A stretch of 41,562 nt of DNA from JAAAPF01 sp046541805 (lineage in GTDB: Bacteria; Pseudomonadota; Alphaproteobacteria; Geminicoccales; Geminicoccaceae). The stretch spans positions 1 to 41,562 of the forward strand of contig JBKHCM010000012.1 of NCBI GenBank assembly GCA_046541805.1, written 5' to 3'. Of this stretch, positions 34,808 to 41,562 are shown piece after piece (the stretch's first letter is position 1; each line of letters begins with the position of its first letter). The translations under genes and the position numbers were made by a program. The notes beneath the pieces were generated by a model, which ran no database searches, had not been told where the DNA came from, and saw nothing but the letters and a program-made list of their open reading frames with translations.

Positions 34808-36631
34808 ATGCACCGCTATCGCACCCACCACTGCGCCGCGCTCGGCATCGACGCCGTCGGCGAGAGCGTGCGCTTGAGCGGGTGGGTGCACCGAAAGCGC
34901 GACCACGGCCAGCTCTTGTTCATCGATCTGCGCGACCATTTCGGCCTGACGCAGATCGTCTTCCAGCCCGAGACCGCGCCCTTCGCCACCGCCGAGCGGG
35001 TGCGGCTCGAGAGCGTGCTGACCGTGACCGGCCACGTGGTGGCCCGGGCCGAGGACGCCATCAACCCCAAGCTCGCCACCGGCGAGATCGAGGTCGTTTG
35101 CGACGACATCGAGGTGCTCGCCGGCGCGAACCCGCTGCCGCTCGAGGTCAACAGCGATCGCGACTACCCCGAGGAGACCCGGCTCGGCTTTCGCTTCTTG
35201 GACCTCCGGCGCGAGCGCATGCACCGCAACATCATGCTGCGCTCGCAGGTGATCGCCTCGATCCGCCGCCGGATGGAAGCGCAGGGCTTCGTCGAGTTCC
35301 AGACGCCCATTCTCACCGCCAGCTCGCCCGAGGGCGCGCGCGACTTCCTGGTCCCGTCGCGGCTCCATCCCGGCAAGTTCTACGCGCTGCCGCAAGCCCC
35401 GCAGCAGTACAAGCAGCTGTTCATGATGTCGGGCTTCGATCGCTATTTCCAGATCGCGCCCTGCTTTCGCGACGAGGACGCCCGTGCCGACCGCTCGCCC
35501 GGCGAGTTCTACCAGCTCGATCTGGAGATGAGCTTCGTCGAGCAGGAGGACGTGTTCCAGGCGGTGGAGCCGGTGATCGCCGGCGTCTTCCGCGAGTTCT
35601 CCACCAAGACGGTGGAGACGCCCTTTCCGCGCATCCCCTACCGCGAGGCGATGCTGAAATACGGCACCGACAAGCCGGATCTCAGGATCGCCATCGACTG
35701 TGCCGAGGTCGGCGACATCTTCCAAGGCTCGGATTTCAAGGTCTTCGCCGGGGCGGTGGCCAAGGGCCAGGTCGTGCGCGCGATCCCGGCACCGGGTGCC
35801 GTCGGCCGGCCGCGCAGCTTCTTCGACGGCATGATCGCCTTCGCCCAGAGCCTGGGTGCGCCGGGGCTCGGCTACATCCAGTTCCAGGGCGGCGAGGCCA
35901 AGGGGCCGGTAGCCAAGTTCCTCGACGAGGGGCGGCTCGACGCCATCAAGGAGCGCTGCAGGCTCGGCGACGGCGACGCCGTCTTCTTCGCCTGCGACAA
36001 GGAGGCCAGAGCGGCGCAGTTGGCCGGCGAGGTGCGCAAGCGCCTCGGCGCCGAACTCGAGCTCATCGACGACAGCGCCTTTCGCTTCTGCTGGGTGGTC
36101 GACTTCCCGATGTTCGAGTGGGACGAGGAGGCCAAGGCCGTCGCCTTCTCCCACAACCCGTTCTCGATGCCGCAGGGCGGGCTCGAGGCGCTCGAGACGA
36201 TGGACCCCTTGGACATCCACGCCTTTCAGTACGACATCGTCTGCGACGGCGTCGAGCTGAGCTCGGGCGCCATCCGTAACCACCGCCCCGACGTCATGGT
36301 GAAGGCGTTCGAGATCGCGGGCTACGACCGCTCGGTCCTCGAAGAGCGCTTCGGCGGCATGTTCAAGGCGCTGCACTACGGGGCACCGCCCCACGGCGGC
36401 ATCGCCCCCGGCATCGACCGCATCGTCATGCTGATCGCCGGCACCGACAACCTGCGCGAGGTCACCGCCTTCCCGCTCAATCAGCGCGCCGAGGAGCTGG
36501 TCCTGGGCGCGCCCTCCACGGTGAGCGAGAAGCAGCTCAAGGACCTCAATCTCCAGCTGTCGCTCACCGCGCGCGAGGCGCTGGCCGCCGAGAAGGCCGC
36601 GCGCGAGCAGGCCACCGCCGGTGACGACTGA
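34808..36631 (+). CDS. aspS: Aspartyl-tRNA synthetase (probably non-discriminating)
   Basis: A 607-residue class II synthetase of the bacterial type. Its layout is an N-terminal anticodon-binding OB fold (GWVHRKRDHGQLLFIDLRD), motif 2 CFRDEDARADRSPGEFYQLD, a GAD insertion domain, and motif 3 APGIDRIVMLI. In the anticodon domain, position 33 is His in RKRDHG, where discriminating enzymes such as E. coli's have Leu (RDLG). That, together with gatCAB in the same window, suggests it charges both tRNA(Asp) and tRNA(Asn). The ATG at 34808 fits the family start, with AGGACG before it. It runs up to the GGDEF remnant, whose stop codon is adjacent. Confidence 0.96.
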   Translation: MHRYRTHHCAALGIDAVGESVRLSGWVHRKRDHGQLLFIDLRDHFGLTQIVFQPETAPFATAERVRLESVLTVTGHVVARAEDAINPKLATGEIEVVCDDIEVLAGANPLPLEVNSDRDYPEETRLGFRFLDLRRERMHRNIMLRSQVIASIRRRMEAQGFVEFQTPILTASSPEGARDFLVPSRLHPGKFYALPQAPQQYKQLFMMSGFDRYFQIAPCFRDEDARADRSPGEFYQLDLEMSFVEQEDVFQAVEPVIAGVFREFSTKTVETPFPRIPYREAMLKYGTDKPDLRIAIDCAEVGDIFQGSDFKVFAGAVAKGQVVRAIPAPGAVGRPRSFFDGMIAFAQSLGAPGLGYIQFQGGEAKGPVAKFLDEGRLDAIKERCRLGDGDAVFFACDKEARAAQLAGEVRKRLGAELELIDDSAFRFCWVVDFPMFEWDEEAKAVAFSHNPFSMPQGGLEALETMDPLDIHAFQYDIVCDGVELSSGAIRNHRPDVMVKAFEIAGYDRSVLEERFGGMFKALHYGAPPHGGIAPGIDRIVMLIAGTDNLREVTAFPLNQRAEELVLGAPSTVSEKQLKDLNLQLSLTAREALAAEKAAREQATAGDD

Positions 36632-36958
36632 TCAGCCGAGCGCCGGCACCGGGCGCGCCGGGGGCACCCGCGGCCGGCTCGCCGAGGTGACCCGGTCACC
36701 GCCGGCCCGCTGGGCGGCGTAGAGCGCGCGTTCGGCGGCGTCGACGAGGTCGTCGGCGCTCTCCATGGGGTGGTCCGGCGCAGCGATGGTGACGCCGGCG
36801 CTGACCGTGACGCGCACCGCCACGCCCTCGCGGGTCACCACCGTGAGCCGCGCCACCGCGGTTCGGACCTGCTCGGCGAGGACCATCGCGGTGCGCGCGT
36901 CGACGTCGGCGAGCACCCCCAGGAAGGTACCGGCGCGCCACCGCCCCCAGGCATCGCC
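36632..36958 (-). pseudogene. Truncated GGDEF (diguanylate cyclase) domain remnant
   Basis: On the minus strand, 109 codons ending at 36632 translate as the C-terminal half of a GGDEF domain. The pattern runs GRWRAGTFLGVLADVDA, AEQVRTAVARL, VRVTVSAGVTIA, ADDLVDAAERALYAAQRAG. The GGDEF signature itself reads RAGTF, so the catalytic loop is lost. Homology begins at about 36958, immediately after the ccoP stop at 36996, with no start codon in frame. The N-terminal half is gone, consistent with a deletion at the end of the cbb3 operon. Its stop touches the convergent aspS stop. Confidence 0.75.
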
Positions 36959-36995
36959 CGGGCGCGCGTTCCGCCGGCCCCCGGCGGCGGGAGCG

Positions 36996-37874
36996 CTACT
37001 GCCCGCCGCCGAGGCTGTGGACGTAGAGCGAGACCATCTTGATCTCCTCCGGCGCCAGCCGGTCGACCCAGCCCGGCATGACGCCATGCTCCGGGTCCCA
37101 GATCTGCTGGCGGATGTCGGCGACCTCGCCGCCGTAGAGCCAGATGGCGTCGGTGAGGTTGGGCGCGCCGAGCGCTTCCATGCCTTCGCCGTCGGGGCCG
37201 TGGCAGGAGGCACACTGCTCGGCGAAGATCGCGGCACCAGGCTCGGCGAGCTCGGCGTCGGCCGGCTCGCCGCCCGAGAGCGTGACGACGTGGTTGGCGA
37301 CCTGGTCGATCTCCTCCGGCGTGAGCAACTCATCGGTGCCGAAATTGGGCATCAGCGAAAAGCGCGCGTCGCGCTCGTAATCCTGGTTGCGCACGCCGTA
37401 GAGGATCGTCTGCTGGATGGCGTCGAGCGAGCCGCCCCAGAGCCAAGCGTCGTCGGCCAGGACCGGGTAGTGCAGCTGTCCCGATCCGCCGACGCCGTGG
37501 CACGCTGCGCAGTTCTCGCCGAACAGGATCTCGCCGCCGGTGAGCGCGTAGGTGAAGAGGTCCGGGTCGCCGCGGATGGCGTCGAGATCGGCGTCGACGA
37601 TGCGCTGGTTGATCTGGGCGTTCGCTGCCTCCGCCCGGGCGATTTCGTCGGCGACCCGCTCGCGCGCGGTGTTGCCGGTGAGCCCGGTGGTCGCGCCGGG
37701 GCCGTAGGGGATCGCCGGAAACAGAATGAACCAGACCACCGCGAACGCGATGCAGGCGTAGAAGGTCCAAACCCACCACGACGGCAGCGGATTGTTCAAC
37801 TCCTTGATACCGTCCCACTCGTGACCGGTGGTCTCGACCCCGGTGACGGCGTCCTTCTCGGGCTTGCTCGGCAT
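36996..37874 (-). CDS. ccoP: Cytochrome cbb3 oxidase subunit III (diheme)
   Basis: A 292-residue diheme cytochrome c subunit. A TM helix near 31-53 (WWVWTFYACIAFAVVWFI) follows the conserved WDGIKELNNPLPSWW opening. Two heme sites follow, CAACHGVGGSG and CASCHGPDGEGM, each with a distal Met region (LMPNFG; VMPGW). It feeds electrons to CcoO and CcoN. The ATG at 37874 has GGAGAGCTAGGG upstream. It is last of ccoNOQP; the ccoQ stop lies 2 bp before the start. Confidence 0.96.
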   Translation of the reverse strand: MPSKPEKDAVTGVETTGHEWDGIKELNNPLPSWWVWTFYACIAFAVVWFILFPAIPYGPGATTGLTGNTARERVADEIARAEAANAQINQRIVDADLDAIRGDPDLFTYALTGGEILFGENCAACHGVGGSGQLHYPVLADDAWLWGGSLDAIQQTILYGVRNQDYERDARFSLMPNFGTDELLTPEEIDQVANHVVTLSGGEPADAELAEPGAAIFAEQCASCHGPDGEGMEALGAPNLTDAIWLYGGEVADIRQQIWDPEHGVMPGWVDRLAPEEIKMVSLYVHSLGGGQ

Positions 37875-37876
37875 CC

Positions 37877-38014
37877 CTAGCTCTCCTTGTCGTCGAGCGG
37901 GATGCGTCCGCGCTCTTCCCACTTTTTGCGGTTCTTCGGTCGAAAGGCCCACCAGACGATGGCGAGAAAGATGACGACCATTCCCACCAGCCAGATCTGG
38001 TAAAGCACGTTCAT
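37877..38014 (-). CDS. ccoQ: Cytochrome cbb3 oxidase small subunit CcoQ
   Basis: A 45-residue single-helix protein: the N-terminus NVLYQIWLVGMVVIFLAIVW spans the membrane, then WAFRPKNRKKWEE and a charged tail. Its position between ccoO and ccoP and its sequence are typical of CcoQ (FixQ), which stabilises CcoP in the complex. The ATG at 38014 was chosen because it opens directly on the helix; a TTG slightly upstream is possible. Confidence 0.88.
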   Translation of the reverse strand: MNVLYQIWLVGMVVIFLAIVWWAFRPKNRKKWEERGRIPLDDKES

Positions 38015-38043
38015 GATGCCGGCCTGTTGCAAAAGCGGGCCTC

Positions 38044-38775
38044 CTAGTGCTGGCGCAGGGCTTCGGGATCGACTTCGGTGAAGTCGACCATGCGGCCGAG
38101 GATCTGCAGATACGCCACCAGCGCATCCATCTCCGTGAGACGGTCGGGCTGACCGTCCAGATCACCGACCGCCGCCTTCGGATAGCGCTCCTGCACCGTC
38201 GCCCAGTCGCCCTCCGGCGCCGCCTGCTGGCGCATGTCGTAGGCGGCGTTGGCGATCATCTCGTCGGTATAGGGCACCCCCACGATCCGATTGGTCTCGA
38301 GGTGCGCGCGGTAGCGCTCCGGGTCCAATTCGTTGTCCAATAAGAATGCGTAGGGCGGCATGATGCTTTCGGGCACGACCGACTGTGGATCGACCAAATG
38401 CGCAACGTGCCAATCGTTGGAGTACTTGCCGCCGACGCGGGCGAGGTCGGGCCCGGTGCGCTTGCTGCCCCATTGGAACGGGTGATCGTACATGCTCTCG
38501 GCGGCCAGGCTGAAATGGCCGTAGCGCTCGACCTCGTCGCGGAAGGTGCGGATCTGCTGGCTGTGGCAGACGTAGCAGCCCTCGCGGACGTAGATGTCGC
38601 GCCCGGCGAGCTCCAAGGGCGAGTAGGGGCGCACCCCCTCGACCCGCTCGATGGTGTTCTCGATCGAGTGGAGCGGCGCGATCTCGACGATGCCGCCGAT
38701 GGCGACCACCACCAGGATGCCGGCGGTGAGCGCCACCGTGCGCGTCTCGAAGATCTCATGCTTTTTCCAAGCCAT
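38044..38775 (-). CDS. ccoO: Cytochrome cbb3 oxidase subunit II (monoheme)
   Basis: A 243-residue monoheme cytochrome c subunit anchored by an N-terminal helix (VALTAGILVVVAIGGIVEI). The heme motif is CYVCHSQQIRTF, and the conserved blocks GRDIYVREGC, YGHFSLAAESMYDHPFQWGS, KRTGPDLARVGGKY and a MDALVAYLQILG ending match CcoO (FixO). It accepts electrons from CcoP. It starts 10 bp after ccoN and ends 30 bp before ccoQ. Confidence 0.97.
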   Translation of the reverse strand: MAWKKHEIFETRTVALTAGILVVVAIGGIVEIAPLHSIENTIERVEGVRPYSPLELAGRDIYVREGCYVCHSQQIRTFRDEVERYGHFSLAAESMYDHPFQWGSKRTGPDLARVGGKYSNDWHVAHLVDPQSVVPESIMPPYAFLLDNELDPERYRAHLETNRIVGVPYTDEMIANAAYDMRQQAAPEGDWATVQERYPKAAVGDLDGQPDRLTEMDALVAYLQILGRMVDFTEVDPEALRQH

Positions 38776-38785
38776 CGCCGTGCCC

Positions 38786-40264
38786 TCACTCGGCCGGGAG
38801 CGCGGCGGCGCCGCGGGCGCGCGCGGTGTCGCTCGCGACGTCGCCGCGGGCCGTGCGCCACAGGTTGTAGACCATGATCAGCGCGCCGCTGAGGAAGAAC
38901 ACGCCGCCGAGCGCCCGGATGACGTAGAAGGGGTGCATCGCCTCGACGGTCTCGATGAACGAGAACTGCAAAAAGCCCAGGTCGTCATAGGCGCGCCACA
39001 TCAAGCCCTGCATGATGCCGGAGACCCACATCGCGGTGATGTAGAGGACGATGCCGAGTGTCGCGATCCAGAAGTGCCACTCGACGAGGCGATTGCTGTA
39101 GAGCTGCGCCCGGCCCCAGAGCTTTGGCACGAGATAGTACATCGCCCCGAAGGTGATGAAGGCGACCCAACCCAACGCCCCGGAGTGGACGTGGCCGACG
39201 GTCCAGTCGGTGTAGTGCGACAGCGCGTTGACCTGGCGGATGGACATCAGCGGACCTTCGAACGTGCTCATACCGTAGAAGGCCACCGAGACGACGAGGA
39301 AGCGCAGCACCGGGTCGGTCCGGAGCTTGTCCCAGGCGCCCGAGAGCGTCATCAGGCCGTTGATCATGCCGCCCCAAGACGGCATCCACAGCATCACCGA
39401 GAAGGTCATGCCGAGGACCTGCGTCCAGTCCGGCAGCGAGGTGTAGTGCAGGTGGTGCGGTCCCGCCCAGATGTAGAGGAAGATCAGCGCCCAGAAATGC
39501 ACGATCGACAGTCGATACGAGTAGATCGGGCGCTCCGCCTGCTTCGGCACGAAATAATACATCATGCCGAGAAAGCCGGCGGTGAGGAAGAAGCCGACGG
39601 CATTGTGGCCGTACCACCACTGCGTCATCGCGTCCTGGACGCCGGAGAAGAGCGAGTAGCTCTTCGTTCCGGTGAACGACACCGGCACCGCCAGATTGTT
39701 GACGATGTGCAGCATGGCGATGGTGACGATGAACGCCAGGTAGAACCAGTTGGCGACGTAGATGTGGCTCTCGCGGCGGCGCACCAGCGTGCCGGCGAAG
39801 GCGACGAGGTAGGCCACCCAAACGATCGTGAGCCAGATGTCGACGTACCACTCGGGCTCGGCGTACTCGCGGCTTTGGGTGATGCCCATCAAGTAGCCGG
39901 ACGCCGCCAGGACGATGAACAGCTGGTAGCCGAAGAAGATGAACATCGCCAGATAGGTGCCGCCGAACAGCCGCTGCCGGCAGGTGCGCTGGACCACGTA
40001 GAGCGAGGTGGCGATCAGCGCGTTGCCGCCGAAGGCGAAGATGACGGCGGAGGTGTGCACCGGGCGCAGGCGGCCGAAGTTGAGCCAGGCCGGGCCGAGG
40101 TTGAGCTCGGGATAGGCGAGCTGAAAGGCGATAAAGGTGCCGGCGACGAAACCCACCACGCCCCAGAAGATCGTCGCGATCACGAACCAGCGAATGACGT
40201 CCTCAACGTACTCGGTGGCTCTGGAGCTGGCGGCGGGCCCGGCCGTAGCTGCAAGCGTCGACAT
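38786..40264 (-). CDS. ccoN: Cytochrome cbb3 oxidase catalytic subunit I
   Basis: A 492-residue heme-copper oxidase subunit I of the cbb3 (C) class, with about 12 membrane helices. Ligand and proton-path regions appear: RPVHTSAVIFAFGGNALIAT (low-spin heme His), TQWWYGHNAVGFFLTAGFLG (copper-B His), and HVHSGALGWVAFITFGAMYY late in the protein. It reduces O2 with high affinity and pumps protons under microaerobic conditions. The ATG at 40264 has GGAGGCACG before it. The start lies 142 bp from the FNR-type box at 40406, which may drive this operon or the divergent DUF2189 gene. The ccoGHIS assembly genes are not present here. Confidence 0.97.
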   Translation of the reverse strand: MSTLAATAGPAASSRATEYVEDVIRWFVIATIFWGVVGFVAGTFIAFQLAYPELNLGPAWLNFGRLRPVHTSAVIFAFGGNALIATSLYVVQRTCRQRLFGGTYLAMFIFFGYQLFIVLAASGYLMGITQSREYAEPEWYVDIWLTIVWVAYLVAFAGTLVRRRESHIYVANWFYLAFIVTIAMLHIVNNLAVPVSFTGTKSYSLFSGVQDAMTQWWYGHNAVGFFLTAGFLGMMYYFVPKQAERPIYSYRLSIVHFWALIFLYIWAGPHHLHYTSLPDWTQVLGMTFSVMLWMPSWGGMINGLMTLSGAWDKLRTDPVLRFLVVSVAFYGMSTFEGPLMSIRQVNALSHYTDWTVGHVHSGALGWVAFITFGAMYYLVPKLWGRAQLYSNRLVEWHFWIATLGIVLYITAMWVSGIMQGLMWRAYDDLGFLQFSFIETVEAMHPFYVIRALGGVFFLSGALIMVYNLWRTARGDVASDTARARGAAALPAE

Positions 40265-40405
40265 CGTGCCTCCGAACAACGAGCGATATCCGGGGTACCC
40301 GACGTCCGCGTGCGTGCAACCACATCGCTTCGACCATCGCACGACGATCGGCGGCCGGCCCCCTCGCGTCGGGCATCTCCAGCGGCGGCGGCCCCGATCG
40401 CGACG

Positions 40406-40419
40406 TTGATGTGGATCAA
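40406..40419. promoter_or_regulatory. Perfect FNR/FixK-type box
   Basis: TTGAT (40406-40410), GTGG, ATCAA (40415-40419): a perfect dyad matching the FNR/ANR/FixK consensus. It lies between ccoN and the DUF2189 gene. Its centre is 60 bp from the DUF2189 ATG, and a class II start would fall near 40454, just after the palindrome. It could also activate ccoN from farther away. A low-oxygen regulator is implied, but none is encoded in this window. Confidence 0.8.
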
Positions 40420-40434
40420 CAGCGGTGGTCCATG

Positions 40435-40452
40435 GCACCTATGCATAGGTGC
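40435..40452. promoter_or_regulatory. 18-bp perfect palindrome, candidate operator
   Basis: GCACCTATG (40435-40443) followed by CATAGGTGC (40444-40452) is an 18-bp perfect palindrome without a spacer, 15 bp after the FNR-type box and 20 bp before the DUF2189 ATG. It covers the position expected for the -10 region of a class II FNR promoter, with TATGCATA inside. A repressor dimer binding here could override oxygen control. No cognate regulator is evident nearby. Confidence 0.55.
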
Positions 40453-40472
40453 AAGATCCGAGGGAGGGCGGA

Positions 40473-41294
40473 ATGAACGACGCGGTTTCCATAGAAGAGT
40501 CCCGGCCGAGCGCGGCCATCCGTCACGTCGAGCTGGACCGACCCTGGCGCTGGCTCGCGGCGGGCTGGCGCGACCTCGCCGCGACGCCCGGCACCGCGCT
40601 GACCTTCGGCATCGTCTTCGCGCTGGCGGGCTATCTGATCACCGCGGGGCTGTTCGCCGCCGGCCTGTTCTACCTCGTGCTGCCGATGACGGCCGGCTTC
40701 TTGATCATGGGGCCCTTTGCCGCCACCGGCTTTTATGAGATCAGCCGCCAGCGCCAGCAGGGCCGCCGCGCCGCCCTCCGCGAGGTCTTCGGCGCTTGGC
40801 AGCGCAATCCCTTGCAGATCGCGCTGATAGGCGCGGCCCTGTTGTTGATCTTGATCTTCTGGGCCCGCATCGCCGCGCTGATCTTCATGCTCTACTACGG
40901 CATCGGCAACGTCCCGTCGGTGGACAAGCTGCTGGTCGAGACGTTCTTCCAGCCGAGCTCGATCCCCTTCTTGATTTTCGGGACCGCGGTCGGCGGCGTT
41001 CTGGCCGCTGCTACCTTCGCGATCAGCGCGGTGTCGATCCCGATGCTCGTCGACCGGCCGGAATCCAACGTCATGGAAGCGATCGCGACGAGCGTTCGCG
41101 CCGTCCTCGCCAACCCGAAGCCGATGACGCTGTGGGGGCTGCTGATCGTGGTCTTCACCGCGGCCGGGCTGGCCACCCTCTATCTGGGCCTGATCGTCGT
41201 GCTGCCCCTGATCGGCCACGCCACCTGGCACGCTTACAGGGATCTCGTGCAGTATCCCGAAGCGGCGTCGGCGGCAGCGGCGACTGCGGAGTAA
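40473..41294 (+). CDS. DUF2189 family integral membrane protein
   Basis: A 273-residue inner-membrane protein with about six helices, for example FGIVFALAGYLITAGLFAAG and GTAVGGVLAAATFAISAVSI, including the DUF2189 features PMTAGFLIMGPFAATGFYEISRQ and WRNPLQIA-like blocks. Members commonly sit beside cbb3 or related respiratory genes and may help assemble or protect the oxidase; the precise role is unknown. The ATG at 40473 has GGGAGGGCGGA upstream. It is divergent from ccoN, with the FNR box and the palindrome between. Confidence 0.85.
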   Translation: MNDAVSIEESRPSAAIRHVELDRPWRWLAAGWRDLAATPGTALTFGIVFALAGYLITAGLFAAGLFYLVLPMTAGFLIMGPFAATGFYEISRQRQQGRRAALREVFGAWQRNPLQIALIGAALLLILIFWARIAALIFMLYYGIGNVPSVDKLLVETFFQPSSIPFLIFGTAVGGVLAAATFAISAVSIPMLVDRPESNVMEAIATSVRAVLANPKPMTLWGLLIVVFTAAGLATLYLGLIVVLPLIGHATWHAYRDLVQYPEAASAAAATAE

Positions 41295-41311
41295 CGACGG
41301 GGAGCGTGACG

Positions 41312-41488
41312 ATGGGGCCTTGGATCTTCGGCACCGTGATGGGCTTGTTGAGCCTCGTGGGGCTGTTCATGGCGAGCTACGCCACCGACGGCGTCTTCTA
41401 CGGCACCGGGCTCGGGGTGTTCCTGTTCGGGGTGCTGGTGATCGGCTGGCTGATCCGCCGCTGCAGCAAGCCCCGAAGCGAGGCCTGA
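41312..41488 (+). CDS. Small two-helix membrane protein
   Basis: A 58-residue hydrophobic protein with two probable membrane helices (WIFGTVMGLLSLVGLFMASY and GLGVFLFGVLVIGWLI) and a basic tail RRCSKPRSEA. The ATG at 41312 has GGGGAGCG upstream. It follows the DUF2189 gene by 17 bp and is presumably co-transcribed. It is not recognised as a named family, though similar mini-proteins occur next to cbb3 genes (inference). Confidence 0.6.
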   Translation: MGPWIFGTVMGLLSLVGLFMASYATDGVFYGTGLGVFLFGVLVIGWLIRRCSKPRSEA

Positions 41489-41491
41489 GCC

Positions 41492-41513
41492 GCGCCCGCA
41501 AAGAAGCGGGCGC
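41492..41513 (+). terminator. Possible terminator hairpin after the DUF2189 unit
   Basis: GCGCCCGC (41492-41499) and GCGGGCGC (41506-41513) form a perfect 8-bp stem with the loop AAAGAA, three bases after the stop of the last gene. There is no T-run, so termination would need to be non-canonical. Its position after an operon supports the call. Confidence 0.4.
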
Positions 41514-41562
41514 CCGGCGAAGTCGGGTGGACGTATCGCCGCCACGCGCACACGGAAACGAC

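Noticed and set aside
33571..36279. Long plus-strand open frame across rnd and aspS
   Set aside because: It is antisense to rnd and then out of frame with aspS; composition is typical of shadow frames.
38651..40738. Long plus-strand open frame opposite ccoO and ccoN
   Set aside because: It is antisense to strongly conserved oxidase genes, with no recognisable domain.
1..41562. tRNA, rRNA or CRISPR features
   Set aside because: No cloverleaf-like sequence, rRNA segment or regular repeat-spacer pattern was found on reading the intergenic regions.

Overview
The window is uniformly GC-rich DNA that reads like an alphaproteobacterial chromosome, possibly Rhodospirillales-like. The evidence is the marker genes and their order: ruvX divergent from gatCAB, rnd divergent from aspS, a ccoNOQP cbb3 oxidase with a DUF2189 membrane protein beside it, and pdxH next to an lhr-pdeM repair pair. 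No rRNA, tRNA, CRISPR array or intact transposase was seen. The taxonomic call is inference.

1-4.4 kb is an accessory patch. An intact M20 amidohydrolase and a GST-like gene are followed by the decayed 3' end of a second M20 gene. Next comes a visibly less GC-rich two-gene unit with an ATGA overlap: a ComF-like phosphoribosyltransferase and a SLOG-family nucleotide-binding protein. Beyond it is a gene-free stretch holding a 101-bp segment bounded by 12-bp perfect inverted repeats. This is the best candidate for an uncharacterised system.

4.4-13 kb holds a PLDc_N-like mini membrane protein, an SDR dehydrogenase, a GNAT-HAD fusion, a decayed sulfatase, a large MscS-type channel with a lipocalin-like extracytoplasmic front end, an AraC-type regulator, and an alpha/beta hydrolase broken by a frameshift.

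13-21 kb carries, on the minus strand, ruvX, a lipoprotein penicillin acylase and a GH3-type acyl-amide synthetase; the last two overlap by 4 bp. On the plus strand is gatC-gatA-gatB for amidation of misacylated Glu/Asp-tRNA. The aspS gene at 34.8 kb has a sequence feature typical of non-discriminating AspRS, which fits with GatCAB.

21-26 kb is a four-gene ABC export or surface module: GldA-like ATPase, ABC-2 permease, GldG-like protein and DUF4340 protein. 26-32.7 kb has sufE, a DNA photolyase, and the pdeM and lhr genes of the ligase-associated DNA-damage cluster without their ligase and exonuclease, overlapping pdxH. Divergent from pdxH is pdxY, so both PLP salvage enzymes share one 83-bp intergenic region.

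32.8-41.6 kb has a c'-like cytochrome, rnd and aspS (divergent, with a readable rnd promoter), a truncated GGDEF remnant and ccoNOQP. It ends with a DUF2189 gene and a small membrane protein. Between ccoN and the DUF2189 gene lie a perfect FNR/FixK box and an 18-bp perfect palindrome. Broken genes are frequent in this window (M20 remnant, sulfatase, alpha/beta hydrolase, GGDEF, and possibly the MscS leader). Several have internal deletions as well as frameshifts, so sequencing error alone does not explain them.
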